From an uncultured Granulicella sp. (GTDB lineage Bacteria; Acidobacteriota; Terriglobia; Terriglobales; Acidobacteriaceae), in NCBI GenBank assembly GCA_937873145.1, contig CALMVK010000040.1:1-61091 (forward strand): 61,091 bases of DNA, read 5' to 3'. Positions within the stretch are counted from its first letter, which is position 1, and every line of letters begins with the position of its first letter. The notes below the pieces were generated by a model, which was given only the letters and a program-made list of their open reading frames with translations, did no database searches and was not told where the DNA came from. This document shows, piece after piece, positions 37,809 to 46,084 of this stretch. Position numbers and translations under genes: made by a program.

Positions 37809-39069
37809 TCAATCAAAAAAGGTACTTGACTGGGAAGATCTAGAACGAGCCCCGAACACTCGCGGGGCTTTCTCGTTTTTGAAGTCTGCGGCAGAGATCG
37901 TCAATATCCGAGGAGATGATGCGGAAAGGTCCGGGACAATTGTAGAGAAGCGACCAAAAAGCAATTCAGACACTGTGGCCAGTACAACCACTGTGGTCGA
38001 AAAGCGCTCGCGAGCACAACCAGCTCGCGTTGCTGGCCCTCGTCTGTGTCGGCTTGCTCAGGATGGACACTCACTAGGTGAGTCAGCGCTGTACCAGATG
38101 CTCTGGTCGCGTGGCGAGCCTGAGACCGACGAGACGCGAATCATCAGCGCGGGCTGGCGCACCATGAGGCGCTTCTGCGGCATGACCGACAAGAATTGCA
38201 AGCGAAACGCAAGTAGCTTGATCGAAAAGCTGGCCATGGAGGTGATCGAAGCAGAGGATATCCACACTCGTAAAGGACGCACATACCGCGTGCATTCATA
38301 CGCCACCATCCTAATCAGGCGACGAGCGGCAGGCATGGAGTGGGTGGCACGGGACAAAAGCAGGCGATTCGTTAGGCAAGATGGCGGTCCTTTGGCGTCT
38401 GAGAGCGAGGCTTCCACTCGCCATATCAGCGATCCGACCACAGGGGCCGTAAAGACCACAGGGGCCGATTTAGCAGCTAAGAGTTCGACCACAGTGGTCG
38501 GTACAGCCCCAGGGACTGTGGTCGATACGACCCCAGGGACTGGGGTTACCACAGCCCCACTGTTAGGAAGTTCTTTAGGAATACAGGAGGAAGGTAAACC
38601 GTCGACGACGACGGAGGTCAATTTGATCGTCTCGACACTCGCTTCAATCGTCGGACTCGCAGATGCCAAAGCCGCCGTGTTTTTGCTTGACGCTTGTCGT
38701 GCAGCCTGTCCCGATGCCACCACCGATGAGATCGTCGGCATCATTCGCGAAAAGGCTCTTGCTGCCCGTGACAGACGCGACGTTCGCAGTCTCATGGGCT
38801 TTCTTCTGAAGACAGTTCCACTCGTGTTTCAAGGGGCAGGGATTGCCAGCTACCGCCGCATGGTTTTGGCAGAAGCAGAAGCCGCACTGCTTGCGGAAGC
38901 TGATCGTAAGCGCAAGGAAGCCGAGATGGACGATTACTTTTCCAAGCATCGGGAGGGGCTGCGAAGTCAGCTAACCGACCCCAATTTGACGGAGAAGAAT
39001 CGCGCTGACATCTGCAGGCGTATCGGCGAACTCGATTCGTTACTGAAGAGGGCTGACGGAAATGCATAG
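37792..39069 (+). CDS. Putative winged-helix replication/partition protein
   Basis: A 425-residue protein overlapping parA by 17 bases. Residues about 90-175 look like a winged helix of plasmid or phage replication type (G-E-S-A-L-Y-Q-M-L-W-S-R-G, then W-R-T-M-R-R-F-C-G-M-T). Thr/Val/Pro-rich stretches occur near residues 60-75 and 215-265. The latter is encoded by repeats containing palindromes of the form CCACWGTGG. The C-terminus is charged and helical. Because ParA lacks a ParB next to it, this could be its DNA-binding partner, but I cannot distinguish that from a replication initiator. Confidence 0.55.
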   Translation: MPRQRDQSKKVLDWEDLERAPNTRGAFSFLKSAAEIVNIRGDDAERSGTIVEKRPKSNSDTVASTTTVVEKRSRAQPARVAGPRLCRLAQDGHSLGESALYQMLWSRGEPETDETRIISAGWRTMRRFCGMTDKNCKRNASSLIEKLAMEVIEAEDIHTRKGRTYRVHSYATILIRRRAAGMEWVARDKSRRFVRQDGGPLASESEASTRHISDPTTGAVKTTGADLAAKSSTTVVGTAPGTVVDTTPGTGVTTAPLLGSSLGIQEEGKPSTTTEVNLIVSTLASIVGLADAKAAVFLLDACRAACPDATTDEIVGIIREKALAARDRRDVRSLMGFLLKTVPLVFQGAGIASYRRMVLAEAEAALLAEADRKRKEAEMDDYFSKHREGLRSQLTDPNLTEKNRADICRRIGELDSLLKRADGNA

Positions 39070-39186
39070 AACAGGGCGCGAAGAGTGGAACCCGTGAAGA
39101 TCGTAATTCCGATTTGATTTTCGGGCTTCCGAATACGGGCTCGCCGGACACCTCAAAATAAGTCATCAGTCCAGTGAGGTCCGGCC

Positions 39187-39693
39187 ATGGCCAAGAGAAT
39201 CCGAGCATTTTCGATCGTAAACACTAGGTTGTCTGTCCAGCGCGGTCCGGACGGAAAGCTCTACTGCCGTTTGATCGTTCTGCCCAAACTGCCTGTCTCG
39301 CCGAGGCGAAGGAGGATCGGAAGAACAGGGAAGAAGCTGTCCGTACTTCTTCTCTTGATCTTGGCCGGTTGTCGCTCTGCTCCGCCATCAGAGATCGTCC
39401 AGCAGGTTGAGCTTGCTGACTCGGGAGATGTCAGGCAGGTTCCAGTCGAGTCCCTGACGAACTTTTTCGATCACCATGCCCGACTGGCAGTGCGGGTCGA
39501 AGCCCTCTGTGCTCCCAAGCGAAGTGTGGGGGATGCCACTTGGAAGATCAGCGACGAAGGCAAGGTCTGCCAAGCGGTTGCGAGTCGAGATCGTGTTCAG
39601 TACCTCCAAGCTCTGGAGGCGATGAAGCGTATGGACACAAAAGATGGCGACCAGGGCGCAGCAGCAAGTATTGAGAAAGCTGAAGGGAAATAG
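39187..39693 (+). CDS. Small lipoprotein, possible VirB7/TrbK-type
   Basis: A 168-residue protein. A hydrophobic stretch L-S-V-L-L-L-L-I-L-A-G-C near residue 60 is an internal lipobox, so the true start may be closer to it and the first 45 residues untranslated; no clear in-frame ATG lies in between. The remainder is hydrophilic with two Cys. It overlaps no gene and ends 4 bases before trbL, the position where conjugation clusters often hold a TrbK/VirB7-like entry-exclusion or channel lipoprotein. Confidence 0.5.
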   Translation: MAKRIRAFSIVNTRLSVQRGPDGKLYCRLIVLPKLPVSPRRRRIGRTGKKLSVLLLLILAGCRSAPPSEIVQQVELADSGDVRQVPVESLTNFFDHHARLAVRVEALCAPKRSVGDATWKISDEGKVCQAVASRDRVQYLQALEAMKRMDTKDGDQGAAASIEKAEGK

Positions 39694-39697
39694 CCCT

Positions 39698-41137
39698 ATG
39701 AAAATCTTACGAAGCAAAGTCGCCTTTGTTCTCCTCGGGCTTTCATCCTTGGTTGCGGTGAAGTCTGCCTTGGCCCAGACCGATCCTCAGGGTATGCTCC
39801 AGATTTTCGCGGATGCGTCGGTGAATTGGCAGAATGCCATCTTTCCTTACGGGCTCAACCTTTTTAAGCTCTTAGCAGCCGTAGACTTCGCGTGGACCTG
39901 CATCACCGTCGCACTCGAAAAGTCTGACTTTCAGTCTCTGATCGCCACAATCATCAAGAAACTGATGACGATTGGGATGTTCTACGCGTTGCTCGTCTTT
40001 GCTCCGACGTGGTTTCCCAAGATCATCCAGAGCTTTGTGCAGATGGGTGGTGCCGCATCCGGCACACCAACCCCTCTTGATCCTTCCGGGATCTTTCGAA
40101 CGGGGACGACAATCGCGGGCACGCTTCTAAGTGCAGCTTCAAGTACGACGTCGTTGCTGACAAGCTTTTCAACCAGCATTGCGCTGCTCTTCGCTGCTGT
40201 GGTCATTCTTGTCGCGTACAGCGCGATTACCGTTCACTTCATGCTCGCGATGATCGAATCGTACCTTGTGATCGGCGCAGGCTACATCTTCCTGGGTTTT
40301 GGCGGTTCTCGTTGGACTGCTCCCTATGCAGAGAAGTACGTGAGCCAAGTCGTGAGCGTAGGTGCTCGGCTCATGGTGTTCTACCTGGTGATCGGGCTGG
40401 GCCAACAGTTCGCCACTCAGTGGATCGCAGATTCGCAAGTCGCGGCTACCGGAGCAAGCGCAAATCTCTCTTTATCCTGGACTCTTGCTGCTCAGGTTGC
40501 GATGTACGCTGTGATCTGCTGGACGCTACCGAAGCTGGTGAGCAACGTGATTGGCGGGACACTATCGGCCAGCGGAGGAGATGCGATTGCAATGGGCGTA
40601 GCTGCTGGAACAGCGGCCATCTCGGGTGCGGCGATGCTCTCAGGAGTCGGTGCGCCGGCTGCGGCTGCTGGTGGGGCCTCTGCTGTCTCCAGCGTTGCGA
40701 GCGCTGCAGGAGCTGCGAACGCCGCAGCCGGGTCCGCTGGAGCTGCGAGCACTGCTGCTGGAGCTGGCGTCCTAAGCAGTGGTGCTGCAATGGCTGGAGG
40801 GAGCAGCAGTCTAGCTTCTGCTGCGTCGGGCCCTGGGGGCACGGGATTCGCCGGTTCAGGCGGCGGTTCAACCTCCACATCCGGGGCAGGAGGAGCGGTT
40901 CAGCCTCCACCTCCTGCTGCTGGCAAGCTCCCGTCTGGTTCTTCAGGGGCAAACTTCTCGCCAGCAGGTGAAAGGGTGTATCAGCCTCCACCACCAGCCA
41001 GCGCATTGAACAGCAGCCGAACACAAAGTGGCTTGAACAAAGCTAAGAGCCTCATACAAGGCGTGCATGGCAGTCTGCCGTCAGATTCTGCTGTCAGCTC
41101 TGCTCCGGGTCTCAACATTGGCCACTCAGCCGAATGA
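39698..41137 (+). CDS. trbL: TrbL/VirB6-family conjugative channel protein (orphan)
   Basis: A 479-residue polytopic inner-membrane protein. A signal peptide (V-L-L-G-L-S-S-L-V-A-V-K-S-A-L-A) is followed by five or six hydrophobic segments including F-A-A-V-V-I-L-V-A-Y-S-A-I-T-V and S-Y-L-V-I-G-A-G-Y-I-F-L-G-F-G-G-S-R-W-T, the TrbL signature (F-L-G-F-G-x-S-x-W-T). The last 200 residues are Ala/Gly/Ser- then Pro-rich. TrbL/VirB6 forms the inner-membrane channel of type IV secretion. The ATG at 39698 starts the signal peptide. No other mating-pair gene is present in the island. Confidence 0.85.
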   Translation: MKILRSKVAFVLLGLSSLVAVKSALAQTDPQGMLQIFADASVNWQNAIFPYGLNLFKLLAAVDFAWTCITVALEKSDFQSLIATIIKKLMTIGMFYALLVFAPTWFPKIIQSFVQMGGAASGTPTPLDPSGIFRTGTTIAGTLLSAASSTTSLLTSFSTSIALLFAAVVILVAYSAITVHFMLAMIESYLVIGAGYIFLGFGGSRWTAPYAEKYVSQVVSVGARLMVFYLVIGLGQQFATQWIADSQVAATGASANLSLSWTLAAQVAMYAVICWTLPKLVSNVIGGTLSASGGDAIAMGVAAGTAAISGAAMLSGVGAPAAAAGGASAVSSVASAAGAANAAAGSAGAASTAAGAGVLSSGAAMAGGSSSLASAASGPGGTGFAGSGGGSTSTSGAGGAVQPPPPAAGKLPSGSSGANFSPAGERVYQPPPPASALNSSRTQSGLNKAKSLIQGVHGSLPSDSAVSSAPGLNIGHSAE

Positions 41138-41420
41138 GCACTGTTGTTGCTTGGGACTTCTCGTCTTCTCAGCAAGCGCTTGTTGACGAGAGTCGTTGAT
41201 ACGGAGATGAGCGGTGTTGCAGCGATCAGAGTAGTCGTTGAAGATATGGTCTATACATCTAAGGGAGCTTGGACAGGGACACGGCCCATTCGTGCGTGGC
41301 GATCGCGAGTACCAGCGACCATTTATGCGTAAGCACAACCACGCATCGACCCGACGTGTCGCCATCCTGATGAGCGCTGTGCCTTTATTCCTTGTCAGCA
41401 AGGCGAAGCGGAGGGGAGAC

Positions 41421-42023
41421 ATGAGAGCGATCTTCATACGGCATGGGCAGAGCACCGGGAATGCCGGCATCCCGTGTGATGACCTCGCGCTCTTGGAACT
41501 CACCCCAAAGGGCTGGCTTCAGGCGGAAGAGGTGGCTGCAAATTGGAACCAGGAGCCAAGCCTGATTGTGACTTCTCCCTACCTGCGAACGGAGCAGACC
41601 TCGCGGCCCACGTTGCGACGGTTCCCGAATGCCCCAGTTGAAGTCTGGCCCATCCAAGAATTCACCTACCTTCAGCCAAGTCGTTGGAATGGGACTCTTA
41701 GCGCCACCAGAATGCCCTTTATCGAGCGGTACTGGGCAGCGGCAGACCCGGACTTCTGTGACGGTGAGGGAGCTGAGAGCTTCGATCGCCTGTTGTCTCG
41801 TGTAAGGGCTGCTTTGACTCGCTTGGAGTGGCTCCCTGCAAGTGCGCTGGTCTACCTCTTCAGTCACGGTCAGTTCATTCAAGCGGCGAGATCTCTCATA
41901 AGGGACCCAACGCAAACGGGTGAAGAGAGGATGCTAGAGTTCTGGAAACCTGGCGTCCCTGCCATCGGGAATGCTGAACTACTCTCCCTGGAGTGCCATG
42001 GCGGGGACTGGCGCGAGACATAA
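41421..42023 (+). CDS. Histidine phosphatase family protein
   Basis: A 200-residue phosphoglycerate-mutase-fold phosphatase. M-R-A-I-F-I-R-H-G-Q-S-T-G-N-A holds the catalytic R-H-G. Further residues are S-P-Y-L-R-T-E-Q-T (Arg pocket), a Glu in G-E-G-A-E-S, and F-S-H-G-Q-F with the second His. GGAGGGGAGAC precedes the ATG. Similar small phosphatases are common on mobile elements and near defence genes; substrate unknown. The frame upstream to 41238 lacks conserved sequence. Confidence 0.85.
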   Translation: MRAIFIRHGQSTGNAGIPCDDLALLELTPKGWLQAEEVAANWNQEPSLIVTSPYLRTEQTSRPTLRRFPNAPVEVWPIQEFTYLQPSRWNGTLSATRMPFIERYWAAADPDFCDGEGAESFDRLLSRVRAALTRLEWLPASALVYLFSHGQFIQAARSLIRDPTQTGEERMLEFWKPGVPAIGNAELLSLECHGGDWRET

Positions 42024-42249
42024 TAAGACGTCGCCGCTGACTCCAGAGCAGGTCAGGGCAGGATGCGTCCTTGTCGGCCCGAATAACCCAACCCCGAGAC
42101 CCTAGAGCTATCACCTTGCCCAGTAAGAAGCGATGGGATCATAGCCGAACAAGGGGAGCAAACGTAGACGTACATCGGACACACGCAGGACACAAGGGAG
42201 TACAACCAACCACTTTTCAATGGTCATCCCGCTTGGGAAGTCGGTCTGC

Positions 42250-42678
42250 TCAGATGAAATCCTTCAGCGACGGTGTGTCATTGTGTTCGATGACGCGGGC
42301 GGGTTTGGGCCTGATTATTCTCTCGGCATTCTCGACTGGTGGGCCGTTCTGCGATCTTACTTGGCCCTCTGTTGTTCTGTTTGGTGGAGGAGATCGAAGT
42401 TCCACGGCTGATTCGGTTGGCGTCTGCGCTTCGACTCGAGTCAAACGTTTGGCGGTCTTCGCGCGGGCGCGGAACAGAAACGTGCCAAAGGATTTCGCGT
42501 TGATCTCTAAGCCAGCGAGTCTCAACTCCGCAAGGATTTCTGGATAGGTCCGGCGTTGTCGTAGCGATTCCTCAATTTGGGGGAGGAGTCGCGTTACTAC
42601 CTCAGTCAACGTCGTTGGCTCACTGGCGTTGAGCTTGTCCAGGCGTTGTGCGGCGATCACTACAGCGTCTTCTTTCAA
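42250..42678 (-). CDS. Small DNA-binding-like hypothetical protein
   Basis: A 142-residue protein. Residues 25-75 (L-L-P-Q-I-E-E-S-L-R-Q-R-R-T-Y-P-E-I-L and F-G-T-F-L-F-R-A-R-A-K) look like an HTH-type region found in small mobilisation or plasmid proteins that I cannot name. The C-terminal half is Pro/Arg-rich and probably disordered. Upstream (42735-42810) lie inverted repeats with TTGTACAA, likely its operator. Minus strand, alone; a role in mobilisation would fit the lack of a relaxase but is speculative. Confidence 0.5.
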   Translation of the reverse strand: MKEDAVVIAAQRLDKLNASEPTTLTEVVTRLLPQIEESLRQRRTYPEILAELRLAGLEINAKSFGTFLFRARAKTAKRLTRVEAQTPTESAVELRSPPPNRTTEGQVRSQNGPPVENAERIIRPKPARVIEHNDTPSLKDFI

Positions 42679-43010
42679 ACCCTAGCTCCCGTCAATAGCG
42701 GTTCCGAACACTTCCAAGGACAGATCTTATACACGTTTTGTACAAGAACAATACAAATATTGCACGTTTGGCGCTTCTCGGGCGGTGACTTTTACAATAT
42801 TTGTACAAAGAAGAGGCAGCTTGGGGGTGGATGCAAACAGGTGAAAGGGTAGTGGAACATAAAGGAGTTGACGCGAATGCTTAGCAAAGTGACCCTAACC
42901 AGTCTGTTTACAAAGGTTTAGAGCGCGTCAAGTTTCTAACGACTTGACGCGAATTCGCGTCAGCTTTCGGAGAGCGGAGATGGCAGCTACTCCTCAGTAA
43001 AAGGAAAATT
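42679..43010. promoter_or_regulatory. Divergent control region with two palindrome sets
   Basis: 332 bases between the gene at 42250-42678 and fic. Near the minus-strand gene, TTGTACAA occurs at 42738-42745 and 42801-42808, and an 11-bp inverted repeat pairs 42752-42762 with 42795-42805. Near fic lies a perfect 18-bp palindrome at 42945-42962, plus half-sites TTGACGCG at 42868-42875 and its complement at 42925-42932. These look like operators for two different regulators. A 14-codon reading frame (42877-42921) with AAGGAG ahead may be a leader. Confidence 0.65.
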
Positions 43011-44162
43011 ATGATGCATATACGCTCTGCGGTATCCATCATGACCTGGAACTGGCAACAATCCGACTGGCCCCGCTTTACCTGGGATCGTGACGCCCTA
43101 TCGCGTCAGGAGCAAGCATTCTTACTGAGTGGGGGAGTTCTAGTCGGAGCGGCGAAACACCTCAGCCCCGAGGACTGGGACCATGTCCGTGTCGAGGCCA
43201 TGAGTGAAGAAGCCATGACGACCTCTGAAATCGAAGGGGAGATGCTGAATCGTGCCAGCGTTCAATCCTCCATCCAACGTCAGCTTGGCTTGGCTATCGA
43301 CTCGCACAAGGTGCTGCCCAGGGAGCAGGGCATTTCGGAACTCATGGTCAGCCTGTACAGCAATATCGAGCAGCCTCTCTCCGCAGAGATGCTGTTCGAG
43401 TGGCATCGCATGGTTATGGCTGGAAGGAGTGACGTTGCTGCGCTCGGCAGCTTTCGCACGAGTGCCGAGCCCATGCAGGTCGTCTCAGGAGCAACGTACG
43501 CGCCGAAGGTTCACTTTCAAGCTCCTCCATCCACCCAGGTGTCTGGGGAGATGAGCCAGTTTCTCGCCTGGTTCGAACGGACCTCGCCGAGTGGAGCGGA
43601 GCCGCTATCGGCTATGACGCGTGCCGGCGTTGCTCATCTTTACTTTGAGTCAATCCATCCTTTTGAAGATGGCAACGGAAGGATCGGGCGGGCGATTGCC
43701 GAAAAAGCTCTCGTTCAAGGGCTGGGAAAGCCGATCTTTGTCGGACTGGCGCATGCGATCTTGGCTCACCATCGCAGCTACTACGAGGCCCTCGAGGCTG
43801 CAAACAAACAGAATGAAATCTCACGCTGGCTTGCTTGGTTCGCCGCAATCACGCTTGAGGCGCAAACGAGCACCATTGCGATGGTCGAGTTTCTAGTCGA
43901 GAAGACCAAATTGCTTGACCGCTTGCGAGGCAAGATCAACCCACGGCAGACCAAAGCCCTGCTCAGGATGTTCAAAGAAGGCACCAGAGGCTTCGTAGGT
44001 GGAATGAGCGCAGGCAAGTACAGCACGATCACGGCCGCGTCTTCCGCGACGGCAACCCGAGATCTGAATGAGCTGGTCGCACTCGAGGCGCTGACCCGTC
44101 ATGGCGAACTGAAGCAGACCCGGTACCGACTTCGTCTCGCGAGCGGTGTTTCGGGCGGCTAA
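43011..44162 (+). CDS. Fic family protein with DUF4172 N-terminus and C-terminal HTH
   Basis: Fic proteins transfer AMP (or other nucleotide parts) to target hydroxyls. The 383 residues contain an N-terminal DUF4172-like region (T-W-N-W-Q-Q-S-D-W-P-x-F), an inhibitory helix S-E-I-E-G-E-M-L, and the catalytic H-P-F-E-D-G-N-G-R-I-G-R near residue 215, all intact. The C-terminus is HTH-like (T-I-T-A-A-S-S-A-T-A-T-R-D-L). AAGGA lies five bases ahead of ATG 43011. A second plausible start is the ATG at 43041. An 18-bp palindrome upstream suggests autoregulation. Confidence 0.9.
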   Translation: MMHIRSAVSIMTWNWQQSDWPRFTWDRDALSRQEQAFLLSGGVLVGAAKHLSPEDWDHVRVEAMSEEAMTTSEIEGEMLNRASVQSSIQRQLGLAIDSHKVLPREQGISELMVSLYSNIEQPLSAEMLFEWHRMVMAGRSDVAALGSFRTSAEPMQVVSGATYAPKVHFQAPPSTQVSGEMSQFLAWFERTSPSGAEPLSAMTRAGVAHLYFESIHPFEDGNGRIGRAIAEKALVQGLGKPIFVGLAHAILAHHRSYYEALEAANKQNEISRWLAWFAAITLEAQTSTIAMVEFLVEKTKLLDRLRGKINPRQTKALLRMFKEGTRGFVGGMSAGKYSTITAASSATATRDLNELVALEALTRHGELKQTRYRLRLASGVSGG

Positions 44163-44215
44163 AACCAATGCGCGGACGGCAGAGCGGAATCGCTACCTTC
44201 CCATACGGGCCTGTA

Positions 44216-44845
44216 TCAGCTAACGGCGGCCTTCTTCTCTGCACCCGGTCCGGCGGCGTACCGGTAAAGCGTTTGTCGGCTGATTCCCAATTCGCTTGCA
44301 AGCGCGGTCTTTGATTCACCAGTGGCGACACGCCGGCGCAGCTCCTCGGCTTGGGTTGGGCTTAGCGAATGCTTTCGGCCGGTGTACGCCCCTTCCCGCA
44401 GCTTCGCCAGAGTGATGCCTTCCCGTTGCCGTTCGCGGATCAGGTCGCGCTCAAATTGGGCAAAGGCCCCCATCACGCTAAGCAGCAGATGAGACATCGG
44501 TGAATCCTGCCCGGTGAAGGTCAGGTTCTCCTTCTCGAAACGCACGTGAACGCCCCGATCCGTGAAGCCCAGAACAATCTTGCGAAGGTCATCCAGGTTG
44601 CGAGCGAGTCGGTCCATCGCATGACAGACGACAGTATCGCCATCGCGAACGTATTCGGTGAGCTGCTGAAGTTGTGGCCGGTGCATATCCTTGCCGGACG
44701 CCTTATCGACGAAGCGCTTGTCCAGGGCCATGCCTTCGAGTTGCCGCAGCTCTTTCTGGTCAAGCGCGCTCACCCGCAGATAGCCGACAGTCTGCCCAGC
44801 ACGCCGCTTCCCCTTTGTCACGTTAGGTTCTTTAGCCTTCACCAT
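44216..44845 (-). CDS. Serine recombinase/resolvase (TnpR/Hin-like)
   Basis: A 209-residue small serine recombinase. The catalytic domain has G-Y-L-R-V-S-A-L-D-Q with the Ser nucleophile, D-R-L-A-R-N-L-D-D-L and G-A-F-A-Q-F-E-R-D-L-I-R-E-R. A C-terminal HTH reads T-A-L-A-S-E-L-G-I-S-R-Q-T-L-Y-R-Y. Family members invert or resolve DNA. No matching transposase or invertible segment is obvious, so it may be a remnant of a transposon that entered the island. Convergent with fic. Confidence 0.9.
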   Translation of the reverse strand: MVKAKEPNVTKGKRRAGQTVGYLRVSALDQKELRQLEGMALDKRFVDKASGKDMHRPQLQQLTEYVRDGDTVVCHAMDRLARNLDDLRKIVLGFTDRGVHVRFEKENLTFTGQDSPMSHLLLSVMGAFAQFERDLIRERQREGITLAKLREGAYTGRKHSLSPTQAEELRRRVATGESKTALASELGISRQTLYRYAAGPGAEKKAAVS

Positions 44846-44978
44846 CTTGTGTCACACTATCAGAACAGGCATCCTTGTGGAACGCGATTCTGTCACACGA
44901 GCCGTGTCTCGCAGGGGTATACCGCATTAGGACACCAGACCTTCAGGTCATTTAGCAGACTGAGAAGAAATGTCTGGC

Positions 44979-45018
44979 CCATCGTACTCATTATGAGTAC
45001 GATGGTTCTCATAATGAG
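44979..45018. promoter_or_regulatory. Palindromic operators overlapping the start of the nucleotidyltransferase gene
   Basis: A 27-bp palindrome with 13-base perfect arms (44979-44991 with 44993-45005) is followed at once by a second, CTCATAATGAG (45008-45018). They share ACTCATWATGAGT. The second contains the ATG start codon at 45014, and an alternative ATG (44993) sits in the first. Confidence 0.7.
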
Positions 45019-45616
45019 TACAGAAGCCGCAGCGCTCGCGGACTTGTTGTTTGGAAGGACGCGGAGTCGGCTTCTAGCCACTCTTTATTCCAAGCCAGAC
45101 ACGCATTTCTTTGGTCGACAGTTGGCGAGGCATATTCACGGCAGCGCAGGAACGGTCCAACGTGAGTTGCTCACCCTTACGTCTGCAGGCCTCGTGATTC
45201 GCGACAGCCGAGATAACCAAGTTCTTTATCAAGCCAATTCGAAGCACCCAATCTTTCCAGAGCTGCATTCCTTGCTCGCAAAGACGACGGGCGTGTTTGC
45301 CATACTGTCAGAGGCAATCACTCCATTCGAATCAGAGATCGAGTTCGCCTTCGTCTACGGCTCTTTCGCTCGCGGCGAGGAGAAGGCTGAGAGCGACATC
45401 GATCTCATGGTCATAGGAGAGGTGACACTGGATGGCTTGCTTCAAGTTTTAGCTCCCGTCGAACAGAAGGTGGGCCGACCGGTTAATCCGACCGTCTTCG
45501 CTCGGCAAGAAGTTCGGACAAAAATCCACACGGGCAATCACTTCCTCAAAGCACTTCAAAGTGCGCCGCTTATCTTTCTGACCGGGAGGGAGAATGACTT
45601 TAGAGAGATACGTTGA
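45014..45616 (+). CDS. HTH-nucleotidyltransferase (MNT-type antitoxin candidate)
   Basis: A 200-residue protein. Residues 1-90 form a winged helix (R-S-R-L-L-A-T-L-Y-S, then A-G-T-V-Q-R-E-L-L-T-L). Residues 105-150 form a minimal nucleotidyltransferase with Y-G-S-F-A-R-G-E-E-K-A-E-S-D-I-D-L-M-V-I-G (G-S-x10-D-x-D). It overlaps the following HEPN-like gene by 23 bases, the order expected of antitoxin then toxin. The HTH and the palindromes at the start codon suggest self-repression. The ATG at 45014 was chosen; 44993 is an in-frame alternative. Confidence 0.8.
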   Translation: MSTEAAALADLLFGRTRSRLLATLYSKPDTHFFGRQLARHIHGSAGTVQRELLTLTSAGLVIRDSRDNQVLYQANSKHPIFPELHSLLAKTTGVFAILSEAITPFESEIEFAFVYGSFARGEEKAESDIDLMVIGEVTLDGLLQVLAPVEQKVGRPVNPTVFARQEVRTKIHTGNHFLKALQSAPLIFLTGRENDFREIR

Positions 45617-46034
45617 AAACGCCTGGCTGCGTCGCGAAGCCACAAGCCGCCAAGAGATTGCAGATCAGTTGGGCATTGTGTCGCGCTCGATGAGCGATGC
45701 GTCCGTAGAGGAAATTTCAGATGATCTACGGTTCTACACCACCTTCAATGCAATTCTGGCGCTTGCGAACACCGCCTTGCGAGCAAGCGGCTACCGGGCG
45801 GCGACTCAATCCGGCCATCACACGCGAGTTCTCGAAACCCTAGAGTTCACCGTGAAGGCAGATAGCAAGCTGCTCCGCAAACTTTATGTGTTCTCCAAGA
45901 AGCGGAACAGCGCCAGCTACGATTCAGCTGGTTCCATCTCCAACCAAGACCTTAAACAGGTTCTCTCAACAGCACAGGAACTCCGTCACACCGTCGAAGA
46001 CTGGTTAAAGAAGTCCCATCCAGAACTTCTATAA
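45594..46034 (+). CDS. HEPN-like partner of the nucleotidyltransferase
   Basis: A 146-residue helical protein starting inside the previous gene. The segment [10 protein letters not shown] near residue 105 resembles the R-N-x-x-x-Y form of the HEPN motif, with the usual His lacking. The helices around it fit a HEPN fold. It is likely the toxin or substrate half of an MNT/HEPN pair; the missing His makes RNase activity uncertain. The pair lies directly upstream of the helicase-methylase-ATPase genes, with a 50-base gap. Confidence 0.6.
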   Translation: MTLERYVENAWLRREATSRQEIADQLGIVSRSMSDASVEEISDDLRFYTTFNAILALANTALRASGYRAATQSGHHTRVLETLEFTVKADSKLLRKLYVFSKKRNSASYDSAGSISNQDLKQVLSTAQELRHTVEDWLKKSHPELL

Positions 46035-46084
46035 CGCAACTCCCCTGGGCTCAAGTCCCCCAAACCGCAAGTAGAGTTCGCGAC

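Noticed and set aside
43600..44162. Fic gene plus serine recombinase as a composite transposon
   Set aside because: No terminal inverted repeats or transposase were seen around them.
44546..45013. N-terminal extension of the HTH-nucleotidyltransferase
   Set aside because: It is antisense to the serine recombinase and passes through the palindromic operator; the domain begins at 45014.
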